The translations under genes and the position numbers were made by a program. A DNA stretch of 43,924 nt, taken from positions 1 to 43,924 of IMG/VR virus record IMGVR_UViG_3300046804_000331. One strand, given 5' to 3'. This document shows positions 13,711 to 24,800 of this stretch, piece by piece (the first letter of the stretch is position 1; every line of letters starts with the position of its first letter). A model generated the notes under the pieces. That model was not told where the DNA came from and made no database searches. It was given only the letters and a program-made list of their open reading frames with translations. The DNA is from a virus.

Positions 13711-16047
13711 ATGTCAGCAACAAAAGATCTTACAAAAGCAGTTGGAGCGGTCACTGTAGTTACCGGCGCCGCAAGCGCATTAAGTGGAGTAGTTGATAGC
13801 ATTGGTAGTTCGTTAAAAGGAATAGGAGCTGCCATTGACACACTATTCACATCTCCGCCTGTTGGACTTTTTGATGCCCCGTTTACTTTACCAATACCAA
13901 ACCCACTAAATTCATATAGTTCTTATGACTATATTATTGGCATGACTTGTTTGTCTGCAGACGAGTTTAATTTTCCAGATACATCTTACATAGCAGGAAA
14001 AATATCAGGACCCTGGTTGTTTAAGGGTGCAAGTTCTGCTCCAAACAACCGTGTTAAACTTGATGGCGGCATGAATGAATTTTATTGTACCGAACTTAAC
14101 ATTAAAGGACAATACGGTTTTGAAAAAGGCACAGGCAATACTAACAGCACTAACTTAGAATTTACTATTGTTGAACCTTACAGCATGGGGCAGTTTATGA
14201 TGGCTGTACAAGTTGCCGCCAGAAATAAAGGATATAAAAATTATAACGAAGCTCCGTTTTTACTAACGATTGAATTTAGAGGACAAGACCAAAACGGATC
14301 TTTTAAAGCAGTTCCTCTTACTAAAAAGTTTATACCTTTTAACTTTAACAATATGACAGTGAAAGTTAGCGGGTCTGGTAGTGTTTATCAATGTGTAGGA
14401 TTACCAGTTAATGCATCAACTTTAATGGACACAGTGAGATTGCTAAAATCAGATGCTACAATTAGAGGTAAAACCGTACAAGAGATTTTACAATCCGGAC
14501 CAAATAGTTTACAAGCATATCTTAATTCTAAAACACAACAGCAGAAAAAAGAAGGCCTTGTAAATGTCCCAGACGAATATGTAATTTTGTTTCCAGAAGA
14601 CATTTCTTCTAGCGGTGCTAACGGTGTTAGCCAGGCATCTTCTTCAAGTCAAGCAAAAGAAGACGATACTACCGCTGTTTTAGACACAGCCCAAACTGCT
14701 ACTGACGGCAAAGTTTTGCAAAAATTAAATTTATCAAGAAGTAGTGTTAACAAGACATTAGTTCAACCTGACGGTGTTTGCAACGACATTGGAAAGGCGG
14801 GCCTTGGTTACGATATTACTAGGCCTCAGAACAAGTCTTTTAACGAAGAAAAAAATATTTACGACGATGACGGAAACATAAAAAGATCAGCGGTAACTGC
14901 TACACCTGTTGGTCTAGTTGATTTTACTTTTGCAATTAACACAGATATTGTTAATGTAATTAATCAAGTGTTGATTAAAAGCGATATAGCAAAAGCCGCA
15001 CTAGAAAGACCACCAGATACTAATGGTATGCGTCCTTGGTGGAGAATTGATACACAAGTTTATCATATAACTAATGATGCTAACATGTCTAAAACTGGTT
15101 CAATACCTAAACTGTTTGTTTATAGGGTAGTACCCTATCAAGTACATGCTAGCAGATTATTAGCACCAAACGCACCAGCACCAGGAATAGAGCAGTTAAA
15201 AAAACAAGCCGCTAAAGAATACAACTATATCTACACAGGTAAAAATGTTGACGTAATAAAGTTTGAGATTGATATTTCAAATACATTTTACCAAGTGTTT
15301 CAAGCAGACGACTTTACCACATCTGGGGATATAGCTAATGCAGACCAGATGGGAGGCGGCGAATCTGGCGCACCAGGTACTGAAGAAAATCCAAGCAAGC
15401 CTAAAATGCCTCAAGGCGGCACACCGGAATTAGGTACTTTAGCCACAATGACTAAAACCGTTGCAACTTTGTTTTCAACTGACAACAAGGGTGGTAGCGT
15501 TGGTGAAACACAGGCGAGCCGTGTAGCAAGAATGTTCCATCAAGCAATGACAGAAGGAATGGATATGATGAACATTACAATGGATATTGTTGGTGATCCG
15601 TACTACATTGCTAATAGCGGCGCAGGAAATTTTACTGCAACACAAACAAATTTAATTAACATAACTAAAGACGGTAACATAAATTATCAAAATGGCGAAG
15701 TTGACATTGTTATTAATTTTAGAACACCAAATGATTTAGATCAAGCTACAGGTTTGTACACTATAAAAAATACCAAACTTGCAACACAATTTAGCGGTCT
15801 ATATAAGATAACAACAATCAACAGTTCATTCAGAAATGGAAAGTTTGTTCAAACTTTATATTGCAATAGACGCCAAGGTCAGGGATTTACATCGGCTGCG
15901 TCTCCTGCAAGTTTAATATCTAGTAAAGCAGTTAACCCTACAGTACAAACGTTTGATGACGGCTCGTCAATACAAACGTTTGATGATGGATCTACTCTAG
16001 TTACAGATAGCGACGGCGGCATCACATCAACACAAGCAACAGGATAA
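13711..16047 (+). CDS. Baseplate central hub protein, gp27-like, enlarged
   Basis: A 778-residue protein between the gp53-like and spike genes, where the hub (gp27; 391 in T4) is expected. Residues about 70-240 have the hub-type beta pattern with FYCTELNIKGQYGFEKG (about 127-143), YSMGQFMMAVQVAARNKGY (about 156-174) and LLTIEFRGQD (about 182-191). A polar, Ser/Gln-rich linker follows (about 280-330), then a second beta domain (about 400-540), a Gly/Pro-rich linker (about 545-575) and a C-terminal domain (about 620-740) ending in two near-identical QTFDDGSS/QTFDDGST repeats. The trimeric hub joins tube and spike. It is twice the T4 length; the assignment rests on position and pattern. Confidence 0.62.
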   Translation: MSATKDLTKAVGAVTVVTGAASALSGVVDSIGSSLKGIGAAIDTLFTSPPVGLFDAPFTLPIPNPLNSYSSYDYIIGMTCLSADEFNFPDTSYIAGKISGPWLFKGASSAPNNRVKLDGGMNEFYCTELNIKGQYGFEKGTGNTNSTNLEFTIVEPYSMGQFMMAVQVAARNKGYKNYNEAPFLLTIEFRGQDQNGSFKAVPLTKKFIPFNFNNMTVKVSGSGSVYQCVGLPVNASTLMDTVRLLKSDATIRGKTVQEILQSGPNSLQAYLNSKTQQQKKEGLVNVPDEYVILFPEDISSSGANGVSQASSSSQAKEDDTTAVLDTAQTATDGKVLQKLNLSRSSVNKTLVQPDGVCNDIGKAGLGYDITRPQNKSFNEEKNIYDDDGNIKRSAVTATPVGLVDFTFAINTDIVNVINQVLIKSDIAKAALERPPDTNGMRPWWRIDTQVYHITNDANMSKTGSIPKLFVYRVVPYQVHASRLLAPNAPAPGIEQLKKQAAKEYNYIYTGKNVDVIKFEIDISNTFYQVFQADDFTTSGDIANADQMGGGESGAPGTEENPSKPKMPQGGTPELGTLATMTKTVATLFSTDNKGGSVGETQASRVARMFHQAMTEGMDMMNITMDIVGDPYYIANSGAGNFTATQTNLINITKDGNINYQNGEVDIVINFRTPNDLDQATGLYTIKNTKLATQFSGLYKITTINSSFRNGKFVQTLYCNRRQGQGFTSAASPASLISSKAVNPTVQTFDDGSSIQTFDDGSTLVTDSDGGITSTQATG

Positions 16048-16050
16048 AAT

Positions 16051-17853
16051 ATGGGAATGGAAGATAAGTTTAGCGGAGAACAAGGCGATTTACCATCGTG
16101 GCCTGTTCTTGCTACGGTCGTTAGCCACAGTGATCCTGCCTTTATGGGAACATTAGAAGTTTCTTTACAAAGGCCGGGCGCAGGCAATACCAAAAGTGCT
16201 GTTCAGACTCAACAGGTAAACATGATGTCCCCATTTTTTGGTAGTACTGGCTATGACTATACTGTTGAAGATCCTGACAATTATACTAGTACTCAAAAGT
16301 CCTACGGCATGTGGTTTGTTCCGCCCGATCCGGGAACCACTGTTCTTGTAGTGTTCATTAATGGTGATCCTGCTAAAGGTTATTGGTTAGGTTGTGTTCC
16401 AGACGAACACATGAATTTTAGCGTACCTGGACTTGCTGCCACTGAGGCAAATACATTACCACCTGATGCAGAGTATAAAGATGGACCAACAAGATTACCT
16501 GTAGCAGAGTTTAATAAAAGAATTAAAGAAAAATTAAACCCATCAAATCCAACTAAAAATAAAAAACCAGTGGCAAAGTTCTTTGCTGATGCACTAGAAG
16601 AGCAAGGTTTATTAAAAGACGATACTAGAGGTATTACATCAAGTAGTGCCAGGAGAGAAGCTCCGAGTACTGTATTTGGAATTAGTACACCCGGGCCATT
16701 AGATAAAAATGGTCCTAAGGATCTAGTAGGTAAAGAAGAAAGTGAAGGATTGACATTTGTTAGTCGCCTTGGCGGAACAACATTCGTTATGGACGACGGT
16801 GATGCTGCCTTCCAGAGGATGAAGAAACCTTCAGAAGGGCCACCTGAATATGCTAGTGTTGAAAATAAAGAAAAAGGTTTAGTTGATGCTCCTCATAACG
16901 AACTAGTTCGTATCCGTACGAGAACGGGTCACCAAATTTTATTGCACAATAGTGAAGATTTAATTTACATTGGCAATGCTAGAGGCACAGCGTGGATTGA
17001 ATTATCAAGCGATGGAAAGATAGATATATTTGCCGAAGATAGTATCAGTGTTCATACAAAAAATGATTTTAATCTTTATTCAGATCGAGACGTAAACATT
17101 GAAGCTGGAAGAAATTTAAACATTAAAGTTTCTAAAGAAATGCACACAGAAGTTCTCATCGATAATCTTTTAATCGTTGGACATGACCAAAAAGTTCATG
17201 TAAAAAATGGATTTAGCGAAAAGATAGAAGGGGACTTAAGATCTGACATTCTTGGTAATTTAACAACAAAAGTTATTGGAAATATTGTTTCTTCATCGAC
17301 TGGAAAAACTTCAATTAAAGCAACAAGTGATTTGTCTTTACAAACTGATGCTAATTTTAATTTGTCAGTTAATAACAGTTTGTCTGTATTGTCTAAAGGA
17401 AATTCAAATTTTACAGCCAACGGCAATATGTTATTAAGTGCTACAGTACATCATGTAAATGCATCATCAAGCATTAAGTTAACAGCCGCCGGCGGCGGCG
17501 GAAGGATTGATTTAAATAGTTCTTCTAATCCTGCAAGCCAGGCTGAAATACCTTCTTCAACAATAGATCCAATTTCAGAACCACCTGCATCAGCCTTGCC
17601 GCTATCTTTAAGTTTAATCTCATTATACGATGAAGCTGGCCAATCTTTTAGCCCGTCAATTGTACCAAGAATTCCTACGCACGAGCCTTGGCCGCACCAC
17701 GAGAATTTAGATCCAGTTAATTATAAGCCAGCAAAAACAGATAGAGATGCTAATTCTCGATACAGCGGATCTTCGACAGCTACGTTACCAGAGTATTGGA
17801 AGAAATATTCTACTAATACTGATACATTTGATCCTCCACCACAGGAAAATTAA
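16051..17853 (+). CDS. 5: Baseplate spike protein, gp5/VgrG-like, without lysozyme domain
   Basis: A 600-residue membrane-piercing spike. Residues about 18-130 form the OB-fold (VLATVVSHSDPAFMGTLEVS; YGMWFVPPDPGTTVLVVF; KGYWLGCVPDEHMNF). From about 285, GHQILLHNSEDLIYI and the short alternating repeats (DGKIDIFAEDSISVHTK, FNLYSDRDVNIEAGRN) build a triple-stranded beta-helix to about 480. The C-terminal 110 residues are Pro/Ser-rich. T4 gp5 (575) has a lysozyme between OB and helix; here that stretch (about 150-230) is a Lys/Pro-rich linker with no catalytic Glu-Asp-Thr pattern, as in cyanophages. Peptidoglycan opening must come from another protein. Confidence 0.85.
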   Translation: MGMEDKFSGEQGDLPSWPVLATVVSHSDPAFMGTLEVSLQRPGAGNTKSAVQTQQVNMMSPFFGSTGYDYTVEDPDNYTSTQKSYGMWFVPPDPGTTVLVVFINGDPAKGYWLGCVPDEHMNFSVPGLAATEANTLPPDAEYKDGPTRLPVAEFNKRIKEKLNPSNPTKNKKPVAKFFADALEEQGLLKDDTRGITSSSARREAPSTVFGISTPGPLDKNGPKDLVGKEESEGLTFVSRLGGTTFVMDDGDAAFQRMKKPSEGPPEYASVENKEKGLVDAPHNELVRIRTRTGHQILLHNSEDLIYIGNARGTAWIELSSDGKIDIFAEDSISVHTKNDFNLYSDRDVNIEAGRNLNIKVSKEMHTEVLIDNLLIVGHDQKVHVKNGFSEKIEGDLRSDILGNLTTKVIGNIVSSSTGKTSIKATSDLSLQTDANFNLSVNNSLSVLSKGNSNFTANGNMLLSATVHHVNASSSIKLTAAGGGGRIDLNSSSNPASQAEIPSSTIDPISEPPASALPLSLSLISLYDEAGQSFSPSIVPRIPTHEPWPHHENLDPVNYKPAKTDRDANSRYSGSSTATLPEYWKKYSTNTDTFDPPPQEN

Positions 17854-17862
17854 GGAGCATAA

Positions 17863-18300
17863 ATGAGTTCAAATTTATATAATAAAATCACGCTACCAGC
17901 TGCCCCAACCTCGGGCGTAACTGCTCCTAAAACTTATAAAGGTTTTAGTACTGTAAATGTATCAAATGAAAACTATTCTTTGTTTGATTTTGAATTAATT
18001 AAACAGGATATTATTAATCACTTTTATACAAGACAGGGAGAACGTCTAATGAACCCATCGTTTGGGTGCATTATTTGGGATCTTCTATACGAACAGTTGA
18101 CCGATGAAGTAAGATATGCAATTACTGAAAATGTCAGCCAAATCATTAACTATGATCCACGTGTTAGCACAGATAAAGTTATTGTTACGCCCTATGATAA
18201 TGGTATACAGATAGAATGTAATCTAACTTACTTGCCTTATAATTTACAACAAAAGTTGAAATTGAGGTTTGACCAGAGTAACGGCCTATTGATAGCATAA
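17863..18300 (+). CDS. 25: Baseplate wedge protein gp25
   Basis: A 145-residue protein (T4 gp25 is 132) of the gp25/TssE family. Recognisable are FELIKQDIINHFYTRQGERL (about 46-65), the core NPSFGCIIWDLLYE (about 68-81), in which NPSFG stands where T4 has the EPR motif, and an NLTYLPYNLQQKLKLRF C-terminal strand-helix. gp25 binds the gp6-gp7-gp53 wedge core and starts sheath assembly. AAGGAG stands 6 nt before the ATG, the strongest ribosome binding site in this block. Confidence 0.92.
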   Translation: MSSNLYNKITLPAAPTSGVTAPKTYKGFSTVNVSNENYSLFDFELIKQDIINHFYTRQGERLMNPSFGCIIWDLLYEQLTDEVRYAITENVSQIINYDPRVSTDKVIVTPYDNGIQIECNLTYLPYNLQQKLKLRFDQSNGLLIA

Positions 18301-18320
18301 TATACGCACATAATTTTATC

Positions 18321-18330
18321 TAATAAATAC
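18321..18330 (+). promoter_or_regulatory. T4-type late promoter for gp6 and the giant gene
   Basis: TAATAAATAC on the plus strand, 18 bp ahead of the gp6 ATG, in the 47-bp gap after gp25. Confidence 0.55.
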
Positions 18331-18347
18331 TACTATTAGGACAAATC

Positions 18348-21300
18348 ATGAGTGTAACTACAAGACAAAATAGACTGTTAGTCACCCAAGACTGGAAAAA
18401 GATATATCAAAGTTTCCGCAACGCAGATTTTCAAAGCTACGATTTTGAGAATCTGCGTCGTACGATGATCGACTACATCCGTACAAATTACCCAGAAGAT
18501 TTTAACGATTACATCGAGTCTAGCGAATACCTTGCCCTAATTGATCTTATTGCTTTCTTGGGCCAAAGCATAGCTTTCCGTGTTGACTTAAATGCTCGTG
18601 AGAACTTTTTAGAACTAGCAGAGCGCCGTGAATCTGTCCTACGCCTAGCTAGATTAATTAGTTATAATGCAAAAAGAAACTCTCCAAGTAAGGGTTTATT
18701 AAAAATTACCAACGTTGCAACAACAGAGAATGTAGTTGATAGCAACGGAAGAAACATTGCAGGGCAAACAATTACTTGGAACGATCCGAGTAATGCCAGC
18801 TGGTATGACCAATTTATTAAAGTAATGAATGCGGCATTTCCGTCAACCCAACAGTTCGGAAATCCGGCAAGTAAAGCAACAATTTACGGAATTCCAACAG
18901 AGCAATATAGATTCCAAGGCGCAAATTTAGATGTGCCTGTTTATTCATTTACTAGAACAGTTGACGGAAGGGCAATGCCTTTTGAAGTAACTAGTACTAC
19001 ATTTGAAAATCAAACTTACATTTATGAAGAAGCTCCTAAAGTAGGAAATAAAATTGCCTGCATTTATAGAGATGACGGCCGTGGTCTTGGCAGTGCCGCA
19101 TCGGGTTTCTTTTTTAATTTTGTGCAAGGCACCTTAAATCAAGGTACATTTACAATCAATCAACCGAGTAGTAATCAATCTGTTGATATTGAAACGCCTG
19201 GTGTAAACAATAGCGATGTTTGGCTTTATAGACTCGACGGTAATGGCGCCGAATCGTCTTTATGGACACAAGTCTCAAACTTTGAAGGCAACAACATTAT
19301 CTACAATAGTGTTAATAAAAATATTAGAAACATCTACGCAGTTTTAACAAGAGCAGGCGATAGAATTAGTTTGCAGTTTAGTGATGGAACATTTGGAGAT
19401 TTGCCTCTAGGAGTATTTAGAACCTATTACCGTGTTAGTAACGGGCTTGAGTACACTATTAACTCAAGAGACATTAGAAATATTTCTATTGCAATTCCTT
19501 ATTATTCAGCGCAAAATCAATTACAAACACTAACTGTTACAATGTCGCTTACTGCGTCAATTACTAATTCAACAACAACAGAAAGTAATGACAGTATTAA
19601 AAATAATGCACCGCAGACATATTATACACAAAATCGAATGATTACTGCTGAAGACTATAACATTAGTCCTTTGTCATCAAGTACACAGATTGCAAAAGTA
19701 AAAGCAGTTAATCGTAGTAGTTCTGGTGTTAGCCGATATTTTGATTTAACAGACCCAACAGGGAAGTATAGTTCAACACGTTTGTTTGCTGATGACGGAG
19801 TTTTGTATTCCGAAGAATACAATAATAAATTTAGATTCAAGTATAGTTCAAAAACAGACATTGAAGGTATCATCTATAACGAAATTTTTGATATTTTAAA
19901 AGGTTCTAACTTACGTAATTTTTATTATTCTAAGTTTGTAAATTATGTTACTGCTAGCTTAAACATTACATGGAACAATGTTACATCAGATGTTAACGCT
20001 TCGTCTGGATATGTAGGCGACGTTGCCGGAGGTATCATTTACTCAGTCGGCTCTAGTTCTATAACTGATTTAAAATATCTTAATGTTGGATCTTTAGTGC
20101 AATTTACAGCGCCAGACGGGTATTATTTTGACACAAGCAAGGCCAATGCAATCGTTGCAACTACATCTAACAACACACCAAATTATGTAAAAACATTGTG
20201 GGCAGAAGTTGTATCTATTGTAACAGATGGCACAGCATCTGGAACTGGAGTTTTGTCTACAGGGTTTGGTCCAATAGTATTGAATACTAACGTTCCTTCT
20301 ACATTGTATTCAAATTCTTCTATTAAAATTAAGCCTGTTATTACTAAAATTATTCCTCGCTGGAGAACAACAATATCGTCATCAGTTATCAATACTATGA
20401 TTGATACTATTGATGGAAATAAACCATTTGGCCTAAGATACAACGCTTCTGTTCAAGAATGGCAGATTGTAACCGAAGCTAATCTAGACGTCGTATCTAA
20501 TTTTAGCTTAGGTAAGCAAGGTGATGCTACTAACAAAAATCAAGATGCTAGTTGGTTAATTTTGTTTACAACTGATAACGAATACTATACTGTAACTAGT
20601 CGAGAACAGAGATACATTTTTGAAAGTGAAAGTCAAACTAGATTTTTTTATGATGGCACACGAAAGATTTATGATAGTAGAAATAACAAAGTAGTTAAAG
20701 ACAACATTACTATTTTAAATGTAAACACAGATCCAACTAGTCAAAACGGAACTTTGCCTTTTACTGTTGATTATAAATGGGAAGTTGTTGCTGAGTTTAT
20801 CGGCCAAGACGGTTATGTAGACAACAAGAAAGTAGTCATTACTTTTGCTGATACAGACGATAACGGTGTAGTTGATAATCCAGAGCTATTTGATGTTATT
20901 GTTGCTCCTAGCACCACCGACTGGACAAAATTTGTCCTCCAAGAAAAATATTCAATTAGTGAAGGCCAGGAAGACTATCGTTACGTTAAAAACGAAAACA
21001 ACAAAACTGTTTGGATTTTACCTAACGAGGCAGCGTTTTATAATAGAGACAGCAGTCAAGATGTGTACCCTCAGTATTTTTATTTTGTCAACACTGGTGT
21101 TGTTAAAAAGTTAACTAGCGCAAGTTCTGCGTTAGTAGCCAGTTTAGATTATAAAGTATTCAAAGGTAGAGATAATATTAAGTTTCAGTATACACACAAC
21201 GCCGATTATGATTCTAGGATAGATCCTGCACCATCAAACATTGTCGATGTCTACGTCTTAACAAAAGGGTATGATACTCTGTTTAGACAGTGGCTCAAAG

Positions 21301-21863
21301 GTGCAAATATTTCTAAACCGCTGCCACCGAGCACGGTTGAATTATACGACCTTGTATCTCCAAATTTAAATTTAATAAAATCAATTAGTGACGAAGTAAT
21401 TTACCATCCTGTGAATTACAAAGTTTTGTTTGGTTCAAATGCAGAATCAAACTTCCAATCTACTTTTAAAATTGTTAAGAATCCAGGACAAGTTATCTCT
21501 GATAACGATATTAAAACTAAAGTCGTTTCGGCAATCGAACAATTCTTTGCATTAGATAATTGGGATTTTGGAGATACATTTTATTTTACTGAGCTTGCAA
21601 CTTATGTTACAAATAGTGTAGCACCTTATATTGCTAATTTTGTAATAGTTCCAAGACAAACAGGATTAAATTTTGGAAGTTTATTCGAAATTAAATCTGC
21701 AAGCGATCAAATCTTTGTGAGCGGAGCAACAGTAGACGATATTGAAATAACTACTTCTCTCACACCAAGCACAATTAAAGCAATAACAAATATTGCCACA
21801 ACTGAAGTTAATTTAACACAACAGAGTGTAACAAGTTCACCGTACGGAGCAACTAATGTCTGA
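18348..21863 (+). CDS. 6: Baseplate wedge protein gp6
   Basis: A 1171-residue wedge protein (T4 gp6 is 660). The N-terminus is well conserved: SYDFENLRRTMIDYIRTNYP (about 31-50), then ESSEYLALIDLIAFLGQSIA and RENFLELAERRESVLRLARL, the helical domain that forms the inner iris ring. The C-terminal ring-forming part is seen in VNYKVLFGSNAESNFQSTFK (about 1024-1043), IEQFFALDNWDFGDTFYFTEL and FVIVPRQTGLNFGSLFEIKS. The extra 500 residues lie between (about 230-950) and are beta-rich. gp6 dimers tie the six wedges into a ring and change conformation on contraction. Its end overlaps the start of the giant gene by 8 nt. Confidence 0.9.
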   Translation: MSVTTRQNRLLVTQDWKKIYQSFRNADFQSYDFENLRRTMIDYIRTNYPEDFNDYIESSEYLALIDLIAFLGQSIAFRVDLNARENFLELAERRESVLRLARLISYNAKRNSPSKGLLKITNVATTENVVDSNGRNIAGQTITWNDPSNASWYDQFIKVMNAAFPSTQQFGNPASKATIYGIPTEQYRFQGANLDVPVYSFTRTVDGRAMPFEVTSTTFENQTYIYEEAPKVGNKIACIYRDDGRGLGSAASGFFFNFVQGTLNQGTFTINQPSSNQSVDIETPGVNNSDVWLYRLDGNGAESSLWTQVSNFEGNNIIYNSVNKNIRNIYAVLTRAGDRISLQFSDGTFGDLPLGVFRTYYRVSNGLEYTINSRDIRNISIAIPYYSAQNQLQTLTVTMSLTASITNSTTTESNDSIKNNAPQTYYTQNRMITAEDYNISPLSSSTQIAKVKAVNRSSSGVSRYFDLTDPTGKYSSTRLFADDGVLYSEEYNNKFRFKYSSKTDIEGIIYNEIFDILKGSNLRNFYYSKFVNYVTASLNITWNNVTSDVNASSGYVGDVAGGIIYSVGSSSITDLKYLNVGSLVQFTAPDGYYFDTSKANAIVATTSNNTPNYVKTLWAEVVSIVTDGTASGTGVLSTGFGPIVLNTNVPSTLYSNSSIKIKPVITKIIPRWRTTISSSVINTMIDTIDGNKPFGLRYNASVQEWQIVTEANLDVVSNFSLGKQGDATNKNQDASWLILFTTDNEYYTVTSREQRYIFESESQTRFFYDGTRKIYDSRNNKVVKDNITILNVNTDPTSQNGTLPFTVDYKWEVVAEFIGQDGYVDNKKVVITFADTDDNGVVDNPELFDVIVAPSTTDWTKFVLQEKYSISEGQEDYRYVKNENNKTVWILPNEAAFYNRDSSQDVYPQYFYFVNTGVVKKLTSASSALVASLDYKVFKGRDNIKFQYTHNADYDSRIDPAPSNIVDVYVLTKGYDTLFRQWLKGANISKPLPPSTVELYDLVSPNLNLIKSISDEVIYHPVNYKVLFGSNAESNFQSTFKIVKNPGQVISDNDIKTKVVSAIEQFFALDNWDFGDTFYFTELATYVTNSVAPYIANFVIVPRQTGLNFGSLFEIKSASDQIFVSGATVDDIEITTSLTPSTIKAITNIATTEVNLTQQSVTSSPYGATNV

Positions 21864-24800
21864 TAATGTAAATCCAACAGGTAACAAGGGAAGATCATCA
21901 ACATTCTTACCTAAGTTTTATCAAACTGATTCTAATAAAAAGTTTTTACAAGCTACGCTTGATCAACTTATATCCTCAGGATCAATTAATAAAATCAATG
22001 GTTACGTTGGAAGAGAAAATGCAAAAGCTACTACTGGCGATGATATATTTGTAAAAGCAGCCAGCGCATTTAGACAACAATATCAGCTTGAGCCAGGATT
22101 AGTTATTAATGACTCTCTTGGCAACACTACTTTCTTTAAAGATTATCAAGACTATATTAATCAACTTAATGTCTTAGGTGCAAATACTGCAAATCACACT
22201 AGGTTAAACCAAGAAGAGACTTACAGTCTCAATCCTCATATTTCTTGGGATATGTTTATTAATTTTCAAAATTATTATTGGTTACCTTACGGTCCTCCTA
22301 CGATTAAAATTGCAGGACAACAATTAGATATTACTAGTGAATATACTGTTACAATCGAGTCAGAGGGTAACAATAATGTATATTTGTTTAATCCTCCAGG
22401 TCTAGAAAGAAATCCTGTGATCAAACTCTATAGAGGACAAACTTACAAATTTAGCGTTAGCAGTCAAGATAATCCTTTTATGATTAAGACTGCAAGGTCT
22501 ACTGGTACAGAGCACGGGTACATTGATCAAGGTTTAATTTACAAAGACAGCAACGGACTTGTTGTGACTTCTGTAGAAGTTGGAACAATTACATTTACAG
22601 TTCCTTACTCTGCTCCTGATTTATTATTTTATGTTAGCACAACTGATTCTGATCTTGGCGGAGTATTTGAAATCGCGTCAATCGATGAAAACACATCAAT
22701 TGATGTTGAGAATGAAGTTTTAAACAAAAAAGAATACATTCTACCAGACGGTACTGCCTTAAGTAACGGAATGAAGATTCAGTTTATTGGCAACGTTACT
22801 CCTGAAAAATATTCTTCAGGATTTTATTATGTTGAAGGTGTTGGCAACGCAATACGATTAATCAAAGAGTCTGATTTGGAGCTATTAAGCCCATACACAA
22901 CAGCACAGACAGTTTTATTTGATTCAACACCGTTTGACGTGTTGCCGTTTAGTGATGCTACTGCATTTGCAGGAATTCCAGAATACCTTGTTATCAACCG
23001 AGCTAGTAAGGAAAGAAGTCCTTGGGCTAGATATAATCGTTGGTTCCATAAAACTGTAATTGAAACTAGTGCTAGAGTTAATAACATTGACCTTTCTTTA
23101 GATCAAAATACTAGAGCAGTTCGACCAATTATTGAATTTGAACCAGACTTACAGTTGTTTAATTATGGATCGTTTTCAACAGTTGATTTAGACATTGATT
23201 TGATTGATACCTTTACTACTGATGTGTTTTCAACTATCGAAGGGTCAACAGGATATAATGTTGACGGGGTTGACTTGGTCCAAGGCCAGCGTGTTTTATT
23301 TCTTGCTGAAACTGATAGCTTAGTAAAAAATAATGTTTATAGAGTTAACTATCTTAATCTAAATGGTAGAAGACAAATTCACTTAGTTGAAGAATATAAA
23401 CCTACAGTTGGTGTAATTTCTGTAGTTAGATTGGGAGACAAAAATAGAGGTCAGTGCTATTGGTTCAACGGAACAGAATGGGTTAAAGGACAGGAAAAGT
23501 ATAAAAGAAACCAGCCTCCGCTGTTTGATGTATTTGACAGCGAAGGAGTAAGTTTTAGCGATTCTTCAAAGTATGAAGGTACTACTTTTGCAGGAACAGA
23601 ATTATTTTCTTATAAGCCAGGTACAGGTACAGTTGATTCTGTACTAGGTTTTGCTCTTTCATATAAAAATATTAACAACGTCGGCGACATTGTTTTTAAC
23701 TTTAATTTTGAACAAGATTCGTTTGAATATAAATTAGGCACAGAAGTAAAAACACAAACAATCAACATTGGATACCTTTCTCATAATACACCTGCAGGTA
23801 TAGCATACACTAATAGTTGGATTAAGTCTGATTCTCATGTGTCACAAGCAGCCGTTAGAATATATAAAAATTCTTCAAAAGTAAACAATTTTGATATTGA
23901 TATTTTTAACGATATAAACAAGTTAGATGATTTAATTGTCAAAGTATATGTAAACGGAATACGACTTTCTAAAGATAAATGGGCAGTTGTGGATGGTCCT
24001 AATTATAAAAAAATTGTATTAAGCTCTGACATCAAGTCTAGTGATGTATTGACTATTAGAACATTTGCAAAACAGCCGATTAATGACAACGGCTACTATG
24101 AAATACCACACAATTTACAAAATAATCCGTTAAATGAAAGTATTCAAAGTTTAACGCTTGGCGAAATTAGTGACCACGTTAGCACCATTGTGGATAATCT
24201 TCCAATGTTTGAAGGAGAGTTTCCTGGCCCTAACAACTTAAGAGATTTAGGAAATGTTAGTTCTTATGGATCTAAATTTTTACAACACTCGGGGCCAATT
24301 AGTTTAAGTTTATATCATATAACAAACTTAGACAACAACGTTGTAAAAGCAATTGATATTGCTAAAGACGAATATAACAAATTTAAAAAGAATTTTGTAT
24401 CTACAGCAGAAACACTTGGTGTTGATGGCGATCCTGTTACAATAGTCGATCTAATTTTACAAAAACTTAATAAAGATAAACCAAAAACTAATCCATACTA
24501 CTTTAGCGATATGATTCCATACACAGCTAAAGTAAGGACAGAAATTGAAGTCATCGATGGTAGAATAAAAACATATCCGTTGTCTAAAGTTTTTAGTATG
24601 GATTTAGTATCGTCTAGCGCAGTTTTAATATACCTTAACGGCAATCAATTAATGTATAGAAAAGATTATACATTTGATAGTCAAGGATTTGTTGTCATAT
24701 CAGCTGAATTAGCTGAAGGCGACATTGTTGCGATTGACGAATATGACAGTACAAATGGTTCATTTGTTCCACCAACACCAACAAAATTAGGATTGTGGCC

